Assembly: GCA_009692045.1 (NCBI GenBank)
Contig: SIAA01000022.1
Location: 1 to 32,117 of the forward strand
Length of the DNA stretch: 32,117 bases
Direction of reading: 5' to 3'
Source: Phycisphaerales bacterium
GTDB lineage: Bacteria; Planctomycetota; Phycisphaerae; Phycisphaerales; SM1A02
The notes under the pieces were generated by a model. The model saw only the letters and a program-made list of their open reading frames with translations, had not been told where the DNA came from and did not search any database. Positions 1-7,980 of the stretch are shown here, in pieces. The position numbers and the translations under genes were made by a program. Each line of letters opens with the position of its first letter. Within the stretch, counting starts at the first letter, position 1.

Positions 1-418
<418 letters not shown>

Positions 419-547
419 GCCGACCATGATCCGTCCTCTTAGGCGGTGACTGGCTGGCACAAAAGCCATCAGAATTGTTCGTTGATTCTCAATCGAAATC
501 AGGTTTCCGTCGCAAGACGGGCCGACACCAACTCCTAAGACTTATTT

Positions 548-573
548 CTCTGCAAGCGGAAACGCTTGCAGAG
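548..573 (+). other. Perfect hairpin with GAAA tetraloop in 23S-5S spacer
   Basis: An 11-bp perfect stem (548-558 with 563-573) is closed by a GAAA (GNRA) tetraloop. It sits in the ~160-base spacer between 23S and 5S, which holds no tRNA. It is not followed by a T-run, so a terminator is unlikely. A processing signal or a spacer fold that separates the two rRNAs is more likely. Confidence 0.6.
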
Positions 574-578
574 GATTT

Positions 579-684
579 GTCGGTGACGATAGGCGGAAGG
601 AAACACCTGTTCCCATCCCGAACACAGCAGTTAAGCTTCTGCCGCCAATGATACTGCTCAGCGGGAAAGTAGGTCATCGCCGAC
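579..684 (+). rRNA. 5S ribosomal RNA
   Basis: About 106 bases with the hallmark 5S core (ACACCTGTTCCCATCCCGAACAC near 602-624, then the TTAAGCTTCTGCCGCC segment and GGGAAAGTAGGTC). Helix I forms between GTCGGTGAC at 579-587 and GTCATCGCCGAC at 673-684. It follows 23S on the same strand, so the two are very probably one transcript. The 16S gene is not in the window. Confidence 0.95.
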
Positions 685-689
685 TTTAC

Positions 690-728
690 GGGCTCCGTGG
701 GGTAAATCCCACGGAGCCCTTTCTGTTT
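690..728 (+). terminator. Rho-independent terminator of the rRNA unit
   Basis: A perfect 12-bp GC-rich stem (690-701 with 708-719) with a 6-base loop is followed by a T-rich tail (TTTCTGTTT). It starts six bases after the 5S end, as expected for the end of an rRNA operon. Confidence 0.93.
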
Positions 729-859
729 CAATTTCAGATTCGTTGCTAGACTCTCAATGTACTGCCAGGGGGCACAGCTTTTCCACCAATTCTGGGGCGA
801 CTCCAGCCTGCGATAGCTTGGGTCGAGTAACTCGGTCGCGAAGGATCAGTCCAGTGGCA

Positions 860-1561
860 ATGTTCAAGATCTATATCGGGAACCTCGACAAAAGGACGAC
901 TGCAGAACAACTCAAGATGCTGTTTACCGGCTTCGATGATCTGGATGATCTCGTCGTTGCAACAGATGATGTAGGTGCCAGCCGGGGATTTGCCATCGCG
1001 ATGTTTCGCGATCCAACCCGCGGTCAGTTGGCCATCGAGACTCTGCGCAACCGACGGATGAATGGCCGATCACTGATCGTGAATGAAGTTCTTAAGAAGG
1101 GACAGAAACTGCCTCCGCGCGAGGACGCGGGGCCACTTGGTCCGCGATCTGGCGGAGGTAGGTCAGGCGGCAGCAGCAGCGGCGGCAGTCGTGGCGGTGA
1201 CGGCGGCGGCTACCGCGCTGGCAGCAGCAGCGGCGGCAGTCGTGGCGGTGACGGCGGCGGCTACCGCGCTGGATTCCGAAGTGCGAGCGGCTCAAGTGCA
1301 GGAGCCGACGGTTCGGGCGGTCGCAATCCTCGGCGTGCTTCGGGTTTCACTTCTCGGCCAGCCGAAGGTGGTGGCGGAGCAGGCGCACCAGGAGACTCAA
1401 CCAATCGACCAGAGGGAGGTTCGCTACGTCCAATGCGGCCCCTTAGTAGCGGCGGGTTTCGTCCGTCTGTGCAAAGACCTCCAAGTGCCAAGCCTGGCGA
1501 TGGGACGTCTGGAGTCGGAGACTCCTCGACAGCGGGCCCAGACTCAGCGCCTACTCCCTGA
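860..1561 (+). CDS. RRM-domain RNA-binding protein with glycine/serine-rich tail
   Basis: A 233-aa predicted cytoplasmic RNA-binding protein. Residues 1-80 form one RNA-recognition motif, with RNP2 (IYIGNL) at 4-9 and RNP1 in a variant form (SRGFAIAMF) near 43-51. The rest is a low-complexity tail rich in Gly, Ser, Arg and Pro, including two identical 17-residue units. This layout resembles the small bacterial RRM proteins of cyanobacteria and planctomycetes, some of which are cold-inducible, and eukaryotic GRPs. The tail suggests RNA annealing or condensate-like behaviour (inference). The ATG at 860 is chosen because it opens the RRM and has AAGGA at 841-845, somewhat far upstream. A TTG at 743 in frame would add 39 unrelated residues. 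Its own transcription unit follows the rRNA terminator. Confidence 0.85.
   Translation: MFKIYIGNLDKRTTAEQLKMLFTGFDDLDDLVVATDDVGASRGFAIAMFRDPTRGQLAIETLRNRRMNGRSLIVNEVLKKGQKLPPREDAGPLGPRSGGGRSGGSSSGGSRGGDGGGYRAGSSSGGSRGGDGGGYRAGFRSASGSSAGADGSGGRNPRRASGFTSRPAEGGGGAGAPGDSTNRPEGGSLRPMRPLSSGGFRPSVQRPPSAKPGDGTSGVGDSSTAGPDSAPTP
1169..1270 (+). repeat. Two tandem 51-bp units inside the RRM gene
   Basis: The 51-bp unit at 1169-1219 is repeated directly at 1220-1270 with no visible mismatch. Each unit encodes 17 residues of the Gly/Ser/Arg/Asp-rich tail (SSSGGSRGGDGGGYRAG register), so copy-number change keeps the frame. It is coding, not a CRISPR or intergenic repeat. Confidence 0.95.
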
Positions 1562-1659
1562 TTTCAACTGGGTGTCAGCAAACAGTTCGCCGCGGATAGC
1601 AATCAGGTAGCAGCGATCAGCTAGCGGCAGGTTGCAAGCGCTCTAATTCGGGTTCGCCG

Positions 1660-1665
1660 TATTAT
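1660..1665 (+). promoter_or_regulatory. -10 box TATTAT, 7 bases before the ATG
   Basis: TATTAT ends at 1665 and the ATG of the FHA-ATPase gene is at 1673. The expected transcription start falls on or next to the start codon, implying a leaderless mRNA. No Shine-Dalgarno sequence is present. No good -35 box at 17 bp is visible. Confidence 0.5.
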
Positions 1666-1672
1666 CTTCGCC

Positions 1673-3388
1673 ATGGCGTTCTTAGAGATTCGCACTCCAA
1701 AGGGGATGCAGCGCGTAGAGCTGGGCTTTGACTCACTTACCGTCGGGAGGCTCAGCGACAATGAGATCCCCATCGAAGACAACAGCATAAGCCGTAAGCA
1801 CTGCATCTTTGAGCCGGTGCAGGAGAAGTGGCGGGTCCGCGACCTAGGGTCTCGAAACGGCACCAAACATAACGGCAAGGGCATCGATGAGCAGATCTTG
1901 GCTCCCGGTGATGTAGTGCGAGTAGGGGCAATCGAGATCACCTTCATCGACCCGGTTCTGCAGGAGCAGCCGAAATCGGATCGCCGAGAGACGCCTGACT
2001 ACGAAGCAATCGCCAAGGAAAAGGCCACTTCCAAGGGCAGTGTCGCCACCATCGACTGGGATTCGATGCCTAGCGCCGAGACTGACTATGAGGCGCGACT
2101 GCGCCGCATCATCGATGCCGCTCCCGACCAGCCCTTTAACGAGGGAGACATCGCGATCCTGGATGCTCGTGGGGTGACCCTGCATCAGGCCACCTCGTCA
2201 GGAGTGGGCGCCGGCAAGGACGAAGATGACACCGCTGAGTCGATCCGCGTGTTTCGGCAACTGTTGTTGGCATGCTTCCGGTCACGCGCTAGCGACCTGC
2301 ATCTAGAACCGCGCACCGAGCGCAGCGTTTGTCGATTGCGGGTTGATGGCATGATGGTGACGGCGACAGAGATTTCCACGACTCTGGCGCGGCGGCTGCT
2401 CGGTGTCGTGAAAGTCATATGCCAGATTGACACGACCCAGAAGGCTGTGGTTCAGGATGGACACTTCAGCGTGGCGGTGAAGGGCAAACGAGTTGACTTC
2501 CGCGTGAGCCTCACGCCCTCGGTGCACGGGCAGAAGTTGGTGATTCGGGTGCTGGATGCCGGTGGTGCGCCGACGCGCCTGCACGAAATGGGAATGCTGC
2601 AGTGGCAATACGAAAAACTTCGCGCCGCCACCCTTCGCGACAGCGGGATGGTGTTGGCGTGTGGGCCTACGGGTAGCGGCAAGACCACCACGATTTACTC
2701 CAGTTTGCGGGAGGTTGATGCGGAAACCCGCAACATAATCACCATTGAAGACCCGGTGGAGTACTACCTCGAGGGGTGTACGCAAATCCCCATCGACTCC
2801 AAGCAGGGCAACAGCTTTGGCTCGATCTTGCGCAGTGTGCTTCGTCAGGATCCTGATGTGATCTTCGTGGGGGAGATTCGGGACATCGAGACGGCCACGG
2901 TTGCCATGCAAGCCTCGATGACCGGGCATCTCGTTTACACAACTGTCCACTCGCGTGACACCATCGGCGCCATCTTCAGATTGCTGGACCTGGGGGTAGA
3001 GAGTTACCTAGTAGCCAACTCGATCAGCCTGATCGTGGCGCAGCGACTCTGTCGACTGCTCTGCCCGCACTGCAAGAAGCCGGTGCGCCCCACCCCGGCT
3101 CAGACGCTCAAACTCGGCAAGCACATGGCTGGTCTCAGCAGCGTGTTCATTCCCCAGGGTTGTGATGCCTGTTTGTCTACGGGCTATTGTCGGCGTCGCG
3201 CCCTCTTTGAACTGCTCGAGTTCACGGATCCGCTGCGCGATGTGGTGCTGCGCAAGCCAACTATAGGTGACATTCGAGAAATCCTCTCCCACGGTCTCTT
3301 CACTTCGCTGCAGGGCTTTGGGCTTTCCATGGTCGCCCAGGGCACAACGAATCTGGAAGAAATCGATCGGGTTGCCAGCGGAGAATGA
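1673..3388 (+). CDS. FHA-domain-fused GspE/PilB-type secretion or pilus ATPase
   Basis: A 571-aa hexameric traffic ATPase expected to power a type II secretion or type IV pilus machine at the inner membrane. Residues ~1-95 are an FHA domain (G25-R26, S40..H43, N62-G63), which binds phosphothreonine peptides. A linker at 95-185 follows, then the GspE core: Walker A GPTGSGKT at 331-338, Asp box E359-D360-P361, Walker B around DVIFVGE at 395-401, and a His box (TTVHS) near 423-427. A zinc-type module has C464/C467 and C497/C500. The usual N-terminal GspE_N/MshEN domain is absent and FHA takes its place. The ATG at 1673 is preceded by a -10 box with no leader. Its stop overlaps the next start (ATGA). 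PilB versus GspE cannot be decided here because no other machine genes adjoin. Confidence 0.9.
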   Translation: MAFLEIRTPKGMQRVELGFDSLTVGRLSDNEIPIEDNSISRKHCIFEPVQEKWRVRDLGSRNGTKHNGKGIDEQILAPGDVVRVGAIEITFIDPVLQEQPKSDRRETPDYEAIAKEKATSKGSVATIDWDSMPSAETDYEARLRRIIDAAPDQPFNEGDIAILDARGVTLHQATSSGVGAGKDEDDTAESIRVFRQLLLACFRSRASDLHLEPRTERSVCRLRVDGMMVTATEISTTLARRLLGVVKVICQIDTTQKAVVQDGHFSVAVKGKRVDFRVSLTPSVHGQKLVIRVLDAGGAPTRLHEMGMLQWQYEKLRAATLRDSGMVLACGPTGSGKTTTIYSSLREVDAETRNIITIEDPVEYYLEGCTQIPIDSKQGNSFGSILRSVLRQDPDVIFVGEIRDIETATVAMQASMTGHLVYTTVHSRDTIGAIFRLLDLGVESYLVANSISLIVAQRLCRLLCPHCKKPVRPTPAQTLKLGKHMAGLSSVFIPQGCDACLSTGYCRRRALFELLEFTDPLRDVVLRKPTIGDIREILSHGLFTSLQGFGLSMVAQGTTNLEEIDRVASGE

Positions 3389-3942
3389 ATTCCTCTTCGG
3401 TCAATGATCCATTCAGTGTTCTGGGAATGAGGCGATCCTTCGCGATTTCGATGACAGAGCTGCGCCAGAGCATGCTCCGCCAGGCCGTGGCACTGCATCC
3501 GGATCGATTCCCTGAACCAGTGCAGAGGGAGGCGGCGGAGAGGCAGATGGCCATGGTGACTGCCGCATCGACTGAGCTGGGCGATCCCGAGAGGCGAGCG
3601 CGTGCTCTGATGCGGCTGGCAGTAGGCGAGTCAGGGCAACCCGAACCCAAGATGGATCAGGCGTTTCTTATGGAGATGCTCGAGTTGCGGGATGCTGGCG
3701 ATTCATCGCCGGTTCGTGAGATGCAGCAGGGAATAGTTGCCCAGATCGCAGCTTTCTTCGAGGAGTGTCCCAATGCACTAACTGCGCCCGCGAGCACCCC
3801 AATCGAGCGCCCGAGCGCGGATGCCCGCCTGGGGGGGCCGGCCCAGACTCCGGACTGGGCGTATCTGCGCGCGCTTCTGAGCAAGCATCGGTACCTCACC
3901 AGATTGCTCGCACAGTTGGAGGGGCGGCCTGACCGAGGCTGA
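3385..3942 (+). CDS. hscB: HscB-like J-domain co-chaperone
   Basis: A 185-aa J-domain protein resembling HscB, which delivers the IscU scaffold to its Hsp70 partner (HscA/DnaK) for iron-sulfur cluster transfer. The N-terminus reads as an HscB J-domain (DPFSVLGMRRSFA at 8-20) with the HPD tripeptide at 38-40. The middle keeps the HscB pattern of a DP..RA.AL turn and a FLMEMLELRDA helix. The C-terminus (near 130-160) is Pro/Ala-rich and less typical. The ATG overlaps the ATPase stop as ATGA, so translation is probably coupled. No hscA, iscU or iscS lies nearby, so the context does not confirm an Fe-S role. A J-protein specialised for the ATPase is an alternative. Confidence 0.75.
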   Translation: MNSSSVNDPFSVLGMRRSFAISMTELRQSMLRQAVALHPDRFPEPVQREAAERQMAMVTAASTELGDPERRARALMRLAVGESGQPEPKMDQAFLMEMLELRDAGDSSPVREMQQGIVAQIAAFFEECPNALTAPASTPIERPSADARLGGPAQTPDWAYLRALLSKHRYLTRLLAQLEGRPDRG

Positions 3943-3947
3943 ACACA

Positions 3948-5213
3948 ATGGAGTTCTCCAATCCATGGACACTGTTGCTCCTGCTGCCGCTGATCGCGCT
4001 TAGCGCCCTGTGTTCATGCTCAGAAACCGTGCTGTTCGGTTTTTCCGCTGCAGAACGATGTGAACTGCGTCGGCGGAGTGCCATGGCCACGCACGCGGTT
4101 GACTACCTGCTGAGCCGGCCGAGTGAGTTGCTCGTGACGGTGCTCACCGTCAACATGGCGGTGAACACCCTCTACTTCGCAGCGGCCAGTGTGTATCTAC
4201 TGGAGTCCAATCTGTCCGGCACCACTCGTTCCTTAGTGGGCGCAGCTCAGTTTCTGGCCTTGGTTCTCTTTGGTGAAGTTCTTCCCAAGATGATCGGCAA
4301 CTCAGCTCGGGTACCTCTTGCGCGAGCCGTTGGTCCGGTGATGACGGTACTGAATGTGGCCATGCTGCCGGTGCGCTTGTTCATTGACCTCAGCATCCTG
4401 CGGCCACTGCATCGGATAATGTCACCGCGCCGCGGCGCCATGACCCGGGCTGATCTCGGGGCGCTGATCGATGGTTCCGAGGAGTCAAACGGCCTGGAGC
4501 ACGACGAACGGGAGTTGCTCAAGCGAGTTATCTCTTATCGGCGCCTCCGGGTCCGCGATGTGATGACACGGCGAGGGGAGATCGCGGCAATCACCTCCGA
4601 CTCCACGCGCGCAGCCGTGGTATCGATCGCGCGCAGCGCCGCGGTGTCGCGTTTGTTGGTTTACGACCACTCCCTTGATCGAATCGCAGGCGTGCTGCCC
4701 ATCAGGCACTTCCTGCTCGATAGCCGTGGTGATGCAACTCCTATCGCTGCCTACCTGATGCCGGCGAAGTTCGTGCCCGAGGCGGCGTCTATCGAGCAGC
4801 TCGGAGCGTTTTTCATCGCCAACCATTGTGATCTTGCCGTAGTGGTGGATGAACATGGTGGCACCAGCGGCATCGTGAGCGTGGAGGACGCCGTCGAGTC
4901 AGTCGTGGGCAACATTGCTGATCTAGGTGAGCGCACGGTCGATCCTGCCAAACATTTGCCGGATGGTTCGTGGCTGATTGATGCCGACACTTCCATTGTT
5001 GAGTTCGCCGATCGTTTCGGTTTGGAGATTGAGCAAGTGCGAGCTACGACGGTGGGCGGATTCATGCTCGAGACCAAGGGCGAGTTTCTGCCAGTTGGGA
5101 CCCGCATCGACATTGGCGGTCGCCGACTACAGATTGAGGCGGTTGTCGATGCACGACCGGCGCTAGTGCGAGTGTGGCCGCGGCAGAGAGAGAGGGGCGA
5201 ACATGAACACTGA
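3948..5213 (+). CDS. CNNM/CBS/CorC-domain membrane protein (HlyC/CorC family)
   Basis: A 421-aa inner-membrane protein of the CNNM (DUF21)-CBS family, whose members handle Mg2+/Co2+ efflux or haemolysin-type resistance. Order of domains: CNNM transmembrane domain at ~1-170, with hydrophobic segments at ~7-30, 55-80, 90-110 and 120-145 and the conserved GEVLPK near 108; a CBS pair at ~200-315 (starts RDVMTRRGE; includes VVVDEHGGTSGIVS); and a CorC_HlyC domain at ~335-415. Length and order are normal for the family. The start lies five bases after the hscB stop. The 3' end overlaps the next gene by 11 bases. The true transported ion is not visible from the sequence. Confidence 0.9.
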   Translation: MEFSNPWTLLLLLPLIALSALCSCSETVLFGFSAAERCELRRRSAMATHAVDYLLSRPSELLVTVLTVNMAVNTLYFAAASVYLLESNLSGTTRSLVGAAQFLALVLFGEVLPKMIGNSARVPLARAVGPVMTVLNVAMLPVRLFIDLSILRPLHRIMSPRRGAMTRADLGALIDGSEESNGLEHDERELLKRVISYRRLRVRDVMTRRGEIAAITSDSTRAAVVSIARSAAVSRLLVYDHSLDRIAGVLPIRHFLLDSRGDATPIAAYLMPAKFVPEAASIEQLGAFFIANHCDLAVVVDEHGGTSGIVSVEDAVESVVGNIADLGERTVDPAKHLPDGSWLIDADTSIVEFADRFGLEIEQVRATTVGGFMLETKGEFLPVGTRIDIGGRRLQIEAVVDARPALVRVWPRQRERGEHEH

Positions 5214-6273
5214 TCAGAGCCAACTCCGCGGCATTGAGCAGTGGTTGACCATCCTGACCGATGACTCACTGCTCACTCTCGCCAACTCGGTCACCCTGTC
5301 GAGCCCGTTCATTGGAGTTGCGTTGGCGGTGGCGGGTCTGGCGGGCTGCGCCTTCTGCGGTGGATTCGAAACCGGCGTCTACTCGGTGAACAGAGTCAGA
5401 CTTGCGGTGCGCGCCTCGCGGGGCGATGCTGCTGCTCGAGCCCTGCGCGAGGAACTCCTGCACCCCAACCGATTGCTTGCGACCTGTCTGCTTGGCAACA
5501 ATCTCTCCCACAATGTTCTGACTTTCGGAGTAGCAGCACTGCTGGTGCCCTACTCGTTGAGCGAGTCCTCAGAAGTGGCGGTCAACACACTGATAGTGCT
5601 CCCAGTGGTGCTCCTGCTGGGCGAGGTGCTGCCCAAGGAGCTGTTTCGCGCCTCCAGCAACTCATGGACATATTTGGCGGTGCGCCCCTTTCGTTTACTG
5701 CGCGGCGCGCTCACCTGGTGCGGTCTGGTTCCCGTCACTCATGCTGTTGGGGATGCAGCGGAGTGGATTCTTGGGCTTGGGCGGGCACCCCAAGCCACGG
5801 CGCGGCAGCGCATCAGTCAACTGCTACAGGAGGGTGCGGGAGTGGGTCTGCTCAGCGACGAACAGATGGCGCTGGCAGACCGCGCTCTAGCGCTGGCGGG
5901 GAGGAAAGTGGAGACGCAAATGGTGCCGTGGAAACGCGCCGTGACTGTTCTCGAACACGCCGATTCTGCGAACATCAGAAAGTTGCTGGCAGAGAGTTCT
6001 CACAGTCGCTTTCCGGTCGTGGCTGCGGATGGCTCTGTGGTTGGTGTGCTCGAAGCGAGAGATGCACTGGTCTCCCCTGAACAACTCCCCAAGGCGCTGG
6101 CACGGCCAGCGCTTCTCATTCTACAGGACACCCCCATCACCAAGGTTCTTCTTCGCATGCGGATCGAGCGAACTGCGATGGCGATCATCGTCGATGATCG
6201 TGGTTTGCCTCTGGGTTTTGCCACTCTTCGTGATCTGCTGCAGCCGCTCTTGGGACGACTGCCGGGGTGGTAG
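5203..6273 (+). CDS. CNNM/CBS-domain membrane protein, short paralogue without CorC domain
   Basis: A 356-aa second CNNM family protein overlapping the first by 11 bases, so the two are probably translated together and may form a heteromer. It has a CNNM domain at ~30-200 (FETGVYSVNRVRL near 64-76, GEVLPKE near 139-145) and a CBS pair at ~235-350, then stops at LLGRLPGW. The CorC_HlyC domain found in its neighbour is missing. The ~25-residue N-terminal extension is unusual. A later start is possible, but the first long hydrophobic segment begins near residue 30, so 5203 is acceptable. Tandem unequal CNNM pairs are seen in other planctomycetes and Bacteroidota (family knowledge, from memory). 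Confidence 0.87.
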   Translation: MNTDQSQLRGIEQWLTILTDDSLLTLANSVTLSSPFIGVALAVAGLAGCAFCGGFETGVYSVNRVRLAVRASRGDAAARALREELLHPNRLLATCLLGNNLSHNVLTFGVAALLVPYSLSESSEVAVNTLIVLPVVLLLGEVLPKELFRASSNSWTYLAVRPFRLLRGALTWCGLVPVTHAVGDAAEWILGLGRAPQATARQRISQLLQEGAGVGLLSDEQMALADRALALAGRKVETQMVPWKRAVTVLEHADSANIRKLLAESSHSRFPVVAADGSVVGVLEARDALVSPEQLPKALARPALLILQDTPITKVLLRMRIERTAMAIIVDDRGLPLGFATLRDLLQPLLGRLPGW

Positions 6274-6281
6274 GGGTGGGG

Positions 6282-6287
6282 TATACT
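6282..6287 (+). promoter_or_regulatory. -10 box TATACT for tRNA-Ile/mdh
   Basis: A near-consensus -10 box sits between the CNNM gene stop and the tRNA. The predicted start is near 6294, giving a ~5-base 5' leader for RNase P to remove. No clear -35 at 17 bp is visible. Confidence 0.55.
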
Positions 6288-6298
6288 TGCCGGGCTTC

Positions 6299-6372
6299 GC
6301 GCCAGTAGCTCAGTTGGCTAGAGCACACCCCTGATAAGGGTGAGGTCGAAGGTTCGATTCCTTTCTGGCGCA
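6299..6372 (+). tRNA. tRNA-Ile (GAT)
   Basis: A full cloverleaf: acceptor GCGCCAG (6299-6305) with CTGGCGC (6365-6371), D-arm GCTC..GAGC, anticodon stem CACCC/GGGTG with loop CTGATAA, and T-arm loop TTCGATT. Anticodon GAT reads Ile. Discriminator is A at 6372. The CCA end is not encoded. mdh begins 22 bases downstream with no terminator, so joint transcription is likely. Confidence 0.96.
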
Positions 6373-6394
6373 TTCATCAATAACGGAGAGTTCC

Positions 6395-7363
6395 ATGCGT
6401 CGCGCCAAAATTAGCGTAATCGGTGCCGGAAATGTGGGAGCAACTTGTGCGCATTGGGCGGCGGCGAAGGAGCTGGGAGACATCGTTCTGCTCGACATTC
6501 CCGATCGCGTTGGTGTTGCCAAGGGCAAGGCGCTCGATCTGGCTTGCTGCGGTCCGATCGAGGAGTTTGACTGTCGCATCACGGGCACATCGGACTACGC
6601 CGATACAACCGACAGTGATGTCGTCGTCGTCACCGCAGGGCTTCCGCGCAAGCCCGGCATGAGCCGCGACGATCTAATCCAAACCAATGTCAAGATTGTG
6701 CGCGAGGTGAGCCAGCAGGTCGCCAGGCACTCGCCCAACGCCGTGATGATCGTCGTCAGCAATCCTCTGGATGCCATGGTGTACACGGCTTGGAAGTCCT
6801 CGGGGTTTCCGACACACCGCATTCTCGGACAGGCGGGTGCTCTCGATGTGGCTCGATTCCGCACCTTTTTGGCGATGGAACTCGGTTGCTCGGTCGAGGA
6901 CATTCAAGCGCTGCTACTGGGCGGACATGGAGATGACATGGTGCCGCTGCCCCGATTCACCAGCGTGCATGGCATTCCCATCACCATGCTGCTCTCGAAG
7001 GAAAAGATTGACGCCTGCACCCAGCGCGCCAAGGTGGGTGGTGGAGAAATCGTGACTCTGATGGGCACAAGCGCCTACTACGCCCCGGCCTCCGGCACCA
7101 TTCAAATGGTGGAGGCGATTGTGAAAGACAAGAAGCGGATTCTGCCCTGCGCGGCTTACTGCGAGAACGAGTTTGGCGTAGCACCGGGTGCTGTGGGCAA
7201 GGGCTACTTCATCGGAGTTCCCTGCGTACTTGGATCAGGCGGCATGGAGCGGATTGTGCAGGTGGCGCTCGAGGGTGATGAGGCAAGGCTCATGACCGAG
7301 TCCATTAGCCATGTGAAGGACCTGGTGGCAACAGTGTGCCGAATCTTCCCGGAACTGGCCTGA
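6395..7363 (+). CDS. mdh: Malate dehydrogenase (LDH-like)
   Basis: A 322-aa cytoplasmic NAD-dependent malate dehydrogenase of the LDH-like group, converting malate and oxaloacetate in the TCA cycle. The Rossmann motif is GAGNVG at 10-15, followed by LLDI with the NAD-binding Asp. The substrate loop reads GLPRKPGMSRDDL, where Arg in place of the lactate-type Gln favours malate. VVSNPLD is the usual NAD/substrate loop. Catalytic His is H178 in LLGGHGDDM. Length is typical. A good GGAG Shine-Dalgarno lies at 6385-6388 before the ATG. Confidence 0.96.
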   Translation: MRRAKISVIGAGNVGATCAHWAAAKELGDIVLLDIPDRVGVAKGKALDLACCGPIEEFDCRITGTSDYADTTDSDVVVVTAGLPRKPGMSRDDLIQTNVKIVREVSQQVARHSPNAVMIVVSNPLDAMVYTAWKSSGFPTHRILGQAGALDVARFRTFLAMELGCSVEDIQALLLGGHGDDMVPLPRFTSVHGIPITMLLSKEKIDACTQRAKVGGGEIVTLMGTSAYYAPASGTIQMVEAIVKDKKRILPCAAYCENEFGVAPGAVGKGYFIGVPCVLGSGGMERIVQVALEGDEARLMTESISHVKDLVATVCRIFPELA

Positions 7364-7416
7364 TCCGAGCGAGCCTGACCAGCTGCAAAATCTGGCGAGC
7401 CGCACCTCGGTCGGTC

Positions 7417-7422
7417 GATACT
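7417..7422 (+). promoter_or_regulatory. -10 box GATACT, 6 bases before a GTG start
   Basis: GATACT ends six bases before the GTG at 7429, the same spacing as at several other genes in this window. It suggests a leaderless transcript starting at the GTG. Confidence 0.4.
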
Positions 7423-7428
7423 TGCACC

Positions 7429-7929
7429 GTGGAAACGCGGCGACAACTCTTCAATATCGACCCTGGCTGGTGCTACCTGATTGCCGGGCTGGCTCTGCTG
7501 GTGTGCGCTGCGGTTGTTCCCGAGCAGGCGAAAGTTCACAGGCTTCGGGAGGAGCTGGCGGCGCTCAAGTCGGTGGAGGCATCGGGCTATCGTCGCTTGC
7601 AGGCCTATGCCGAGTTTGCTGATGATGTAGAGGCTGGCGAACCCGCTTTGCTTCGCCGCCTCGCCGCGAGTCAGCTGAACTTGATGCCGGGTGGAACAAC
7701 TCCGGTTCTAATGGCGACATCGATTGATTCGACAGTGACCGACTGGGTCGAAGCAACTCTCCCCGAGTCCAACTTTGCCTACATGCCCTTCGCCGACAGC
7801 CTGCTGGCGCGCTGGGTACTCGGTCCATCAAAGCTCTGGCTCATTGCCCTCGGCGCATTCTGTCTATTCGTTGGGTTGATGATGGGAAACGGCACCACTA
7901 AGTCAGCGCTCGGCGTTCGAGCTGCCTGA
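7429..7929 (+). CDS. Unknown protein with two membrane segments
   Basis: A 166-aa protein I do not recognise. It has a hydrophobic segment at ~13-33 (CYLIAGLALLVCAAVV) and another near the C-terminus (~138-156, LWLIALGAFCLFVGLMMG). Between them lies a ~100-residue hydrophilic part that begins with a short helix likely to form a coiled coil (VHRLREELAALKSVE). It probably spans the membrane twice with the middle outside. The GTG at 7429 is chosen because a -10 box lies six bases upstream. In-frame starts further up would run back into mdh. It lies between mdh and dprA on the same strand. Confidence 0.65.
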   Translation: METRRQLFNIDPGWCYLIAGLALLVCAAVVPEQAKVHRLREELAALKSVEASGYRRLQAYAEFADDVEAGEPALLRRLAASQLNLMPGGTTPVLMATSIDSTVTDWVEATLPESNFAYMPFADSLLARWVLGPSKLWLIALGAFCLFVGLMMGNGTTKSALGVRAA

Positions 7930-7980
7930 GAATGCCCTGAAATTGCGGCCGAGTCGGGGGAGCCTGGTTCTTGATTCACT

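Noticed and set aside
743-859. In-frame extension of the RRM gene to a TTG at 743
   Set aside because: The 39 added residues do not resemble an RRM N-terminus, and the ATG at 860 opens the domain with an AAGGA upstream.
1169-1270. Possible CRISPR or intergenic repeat
   Set aside because: The 51-bp units are directly adjacent with no spacers and lie in frame in a coding region.
1083-1610. Plus-strand Ala/Val-rich frame overlapping the RRM tail
   Set aside because: It is the frameshifted reading of the same Gly/Ser repeats and has no independent start signal or family pattern.
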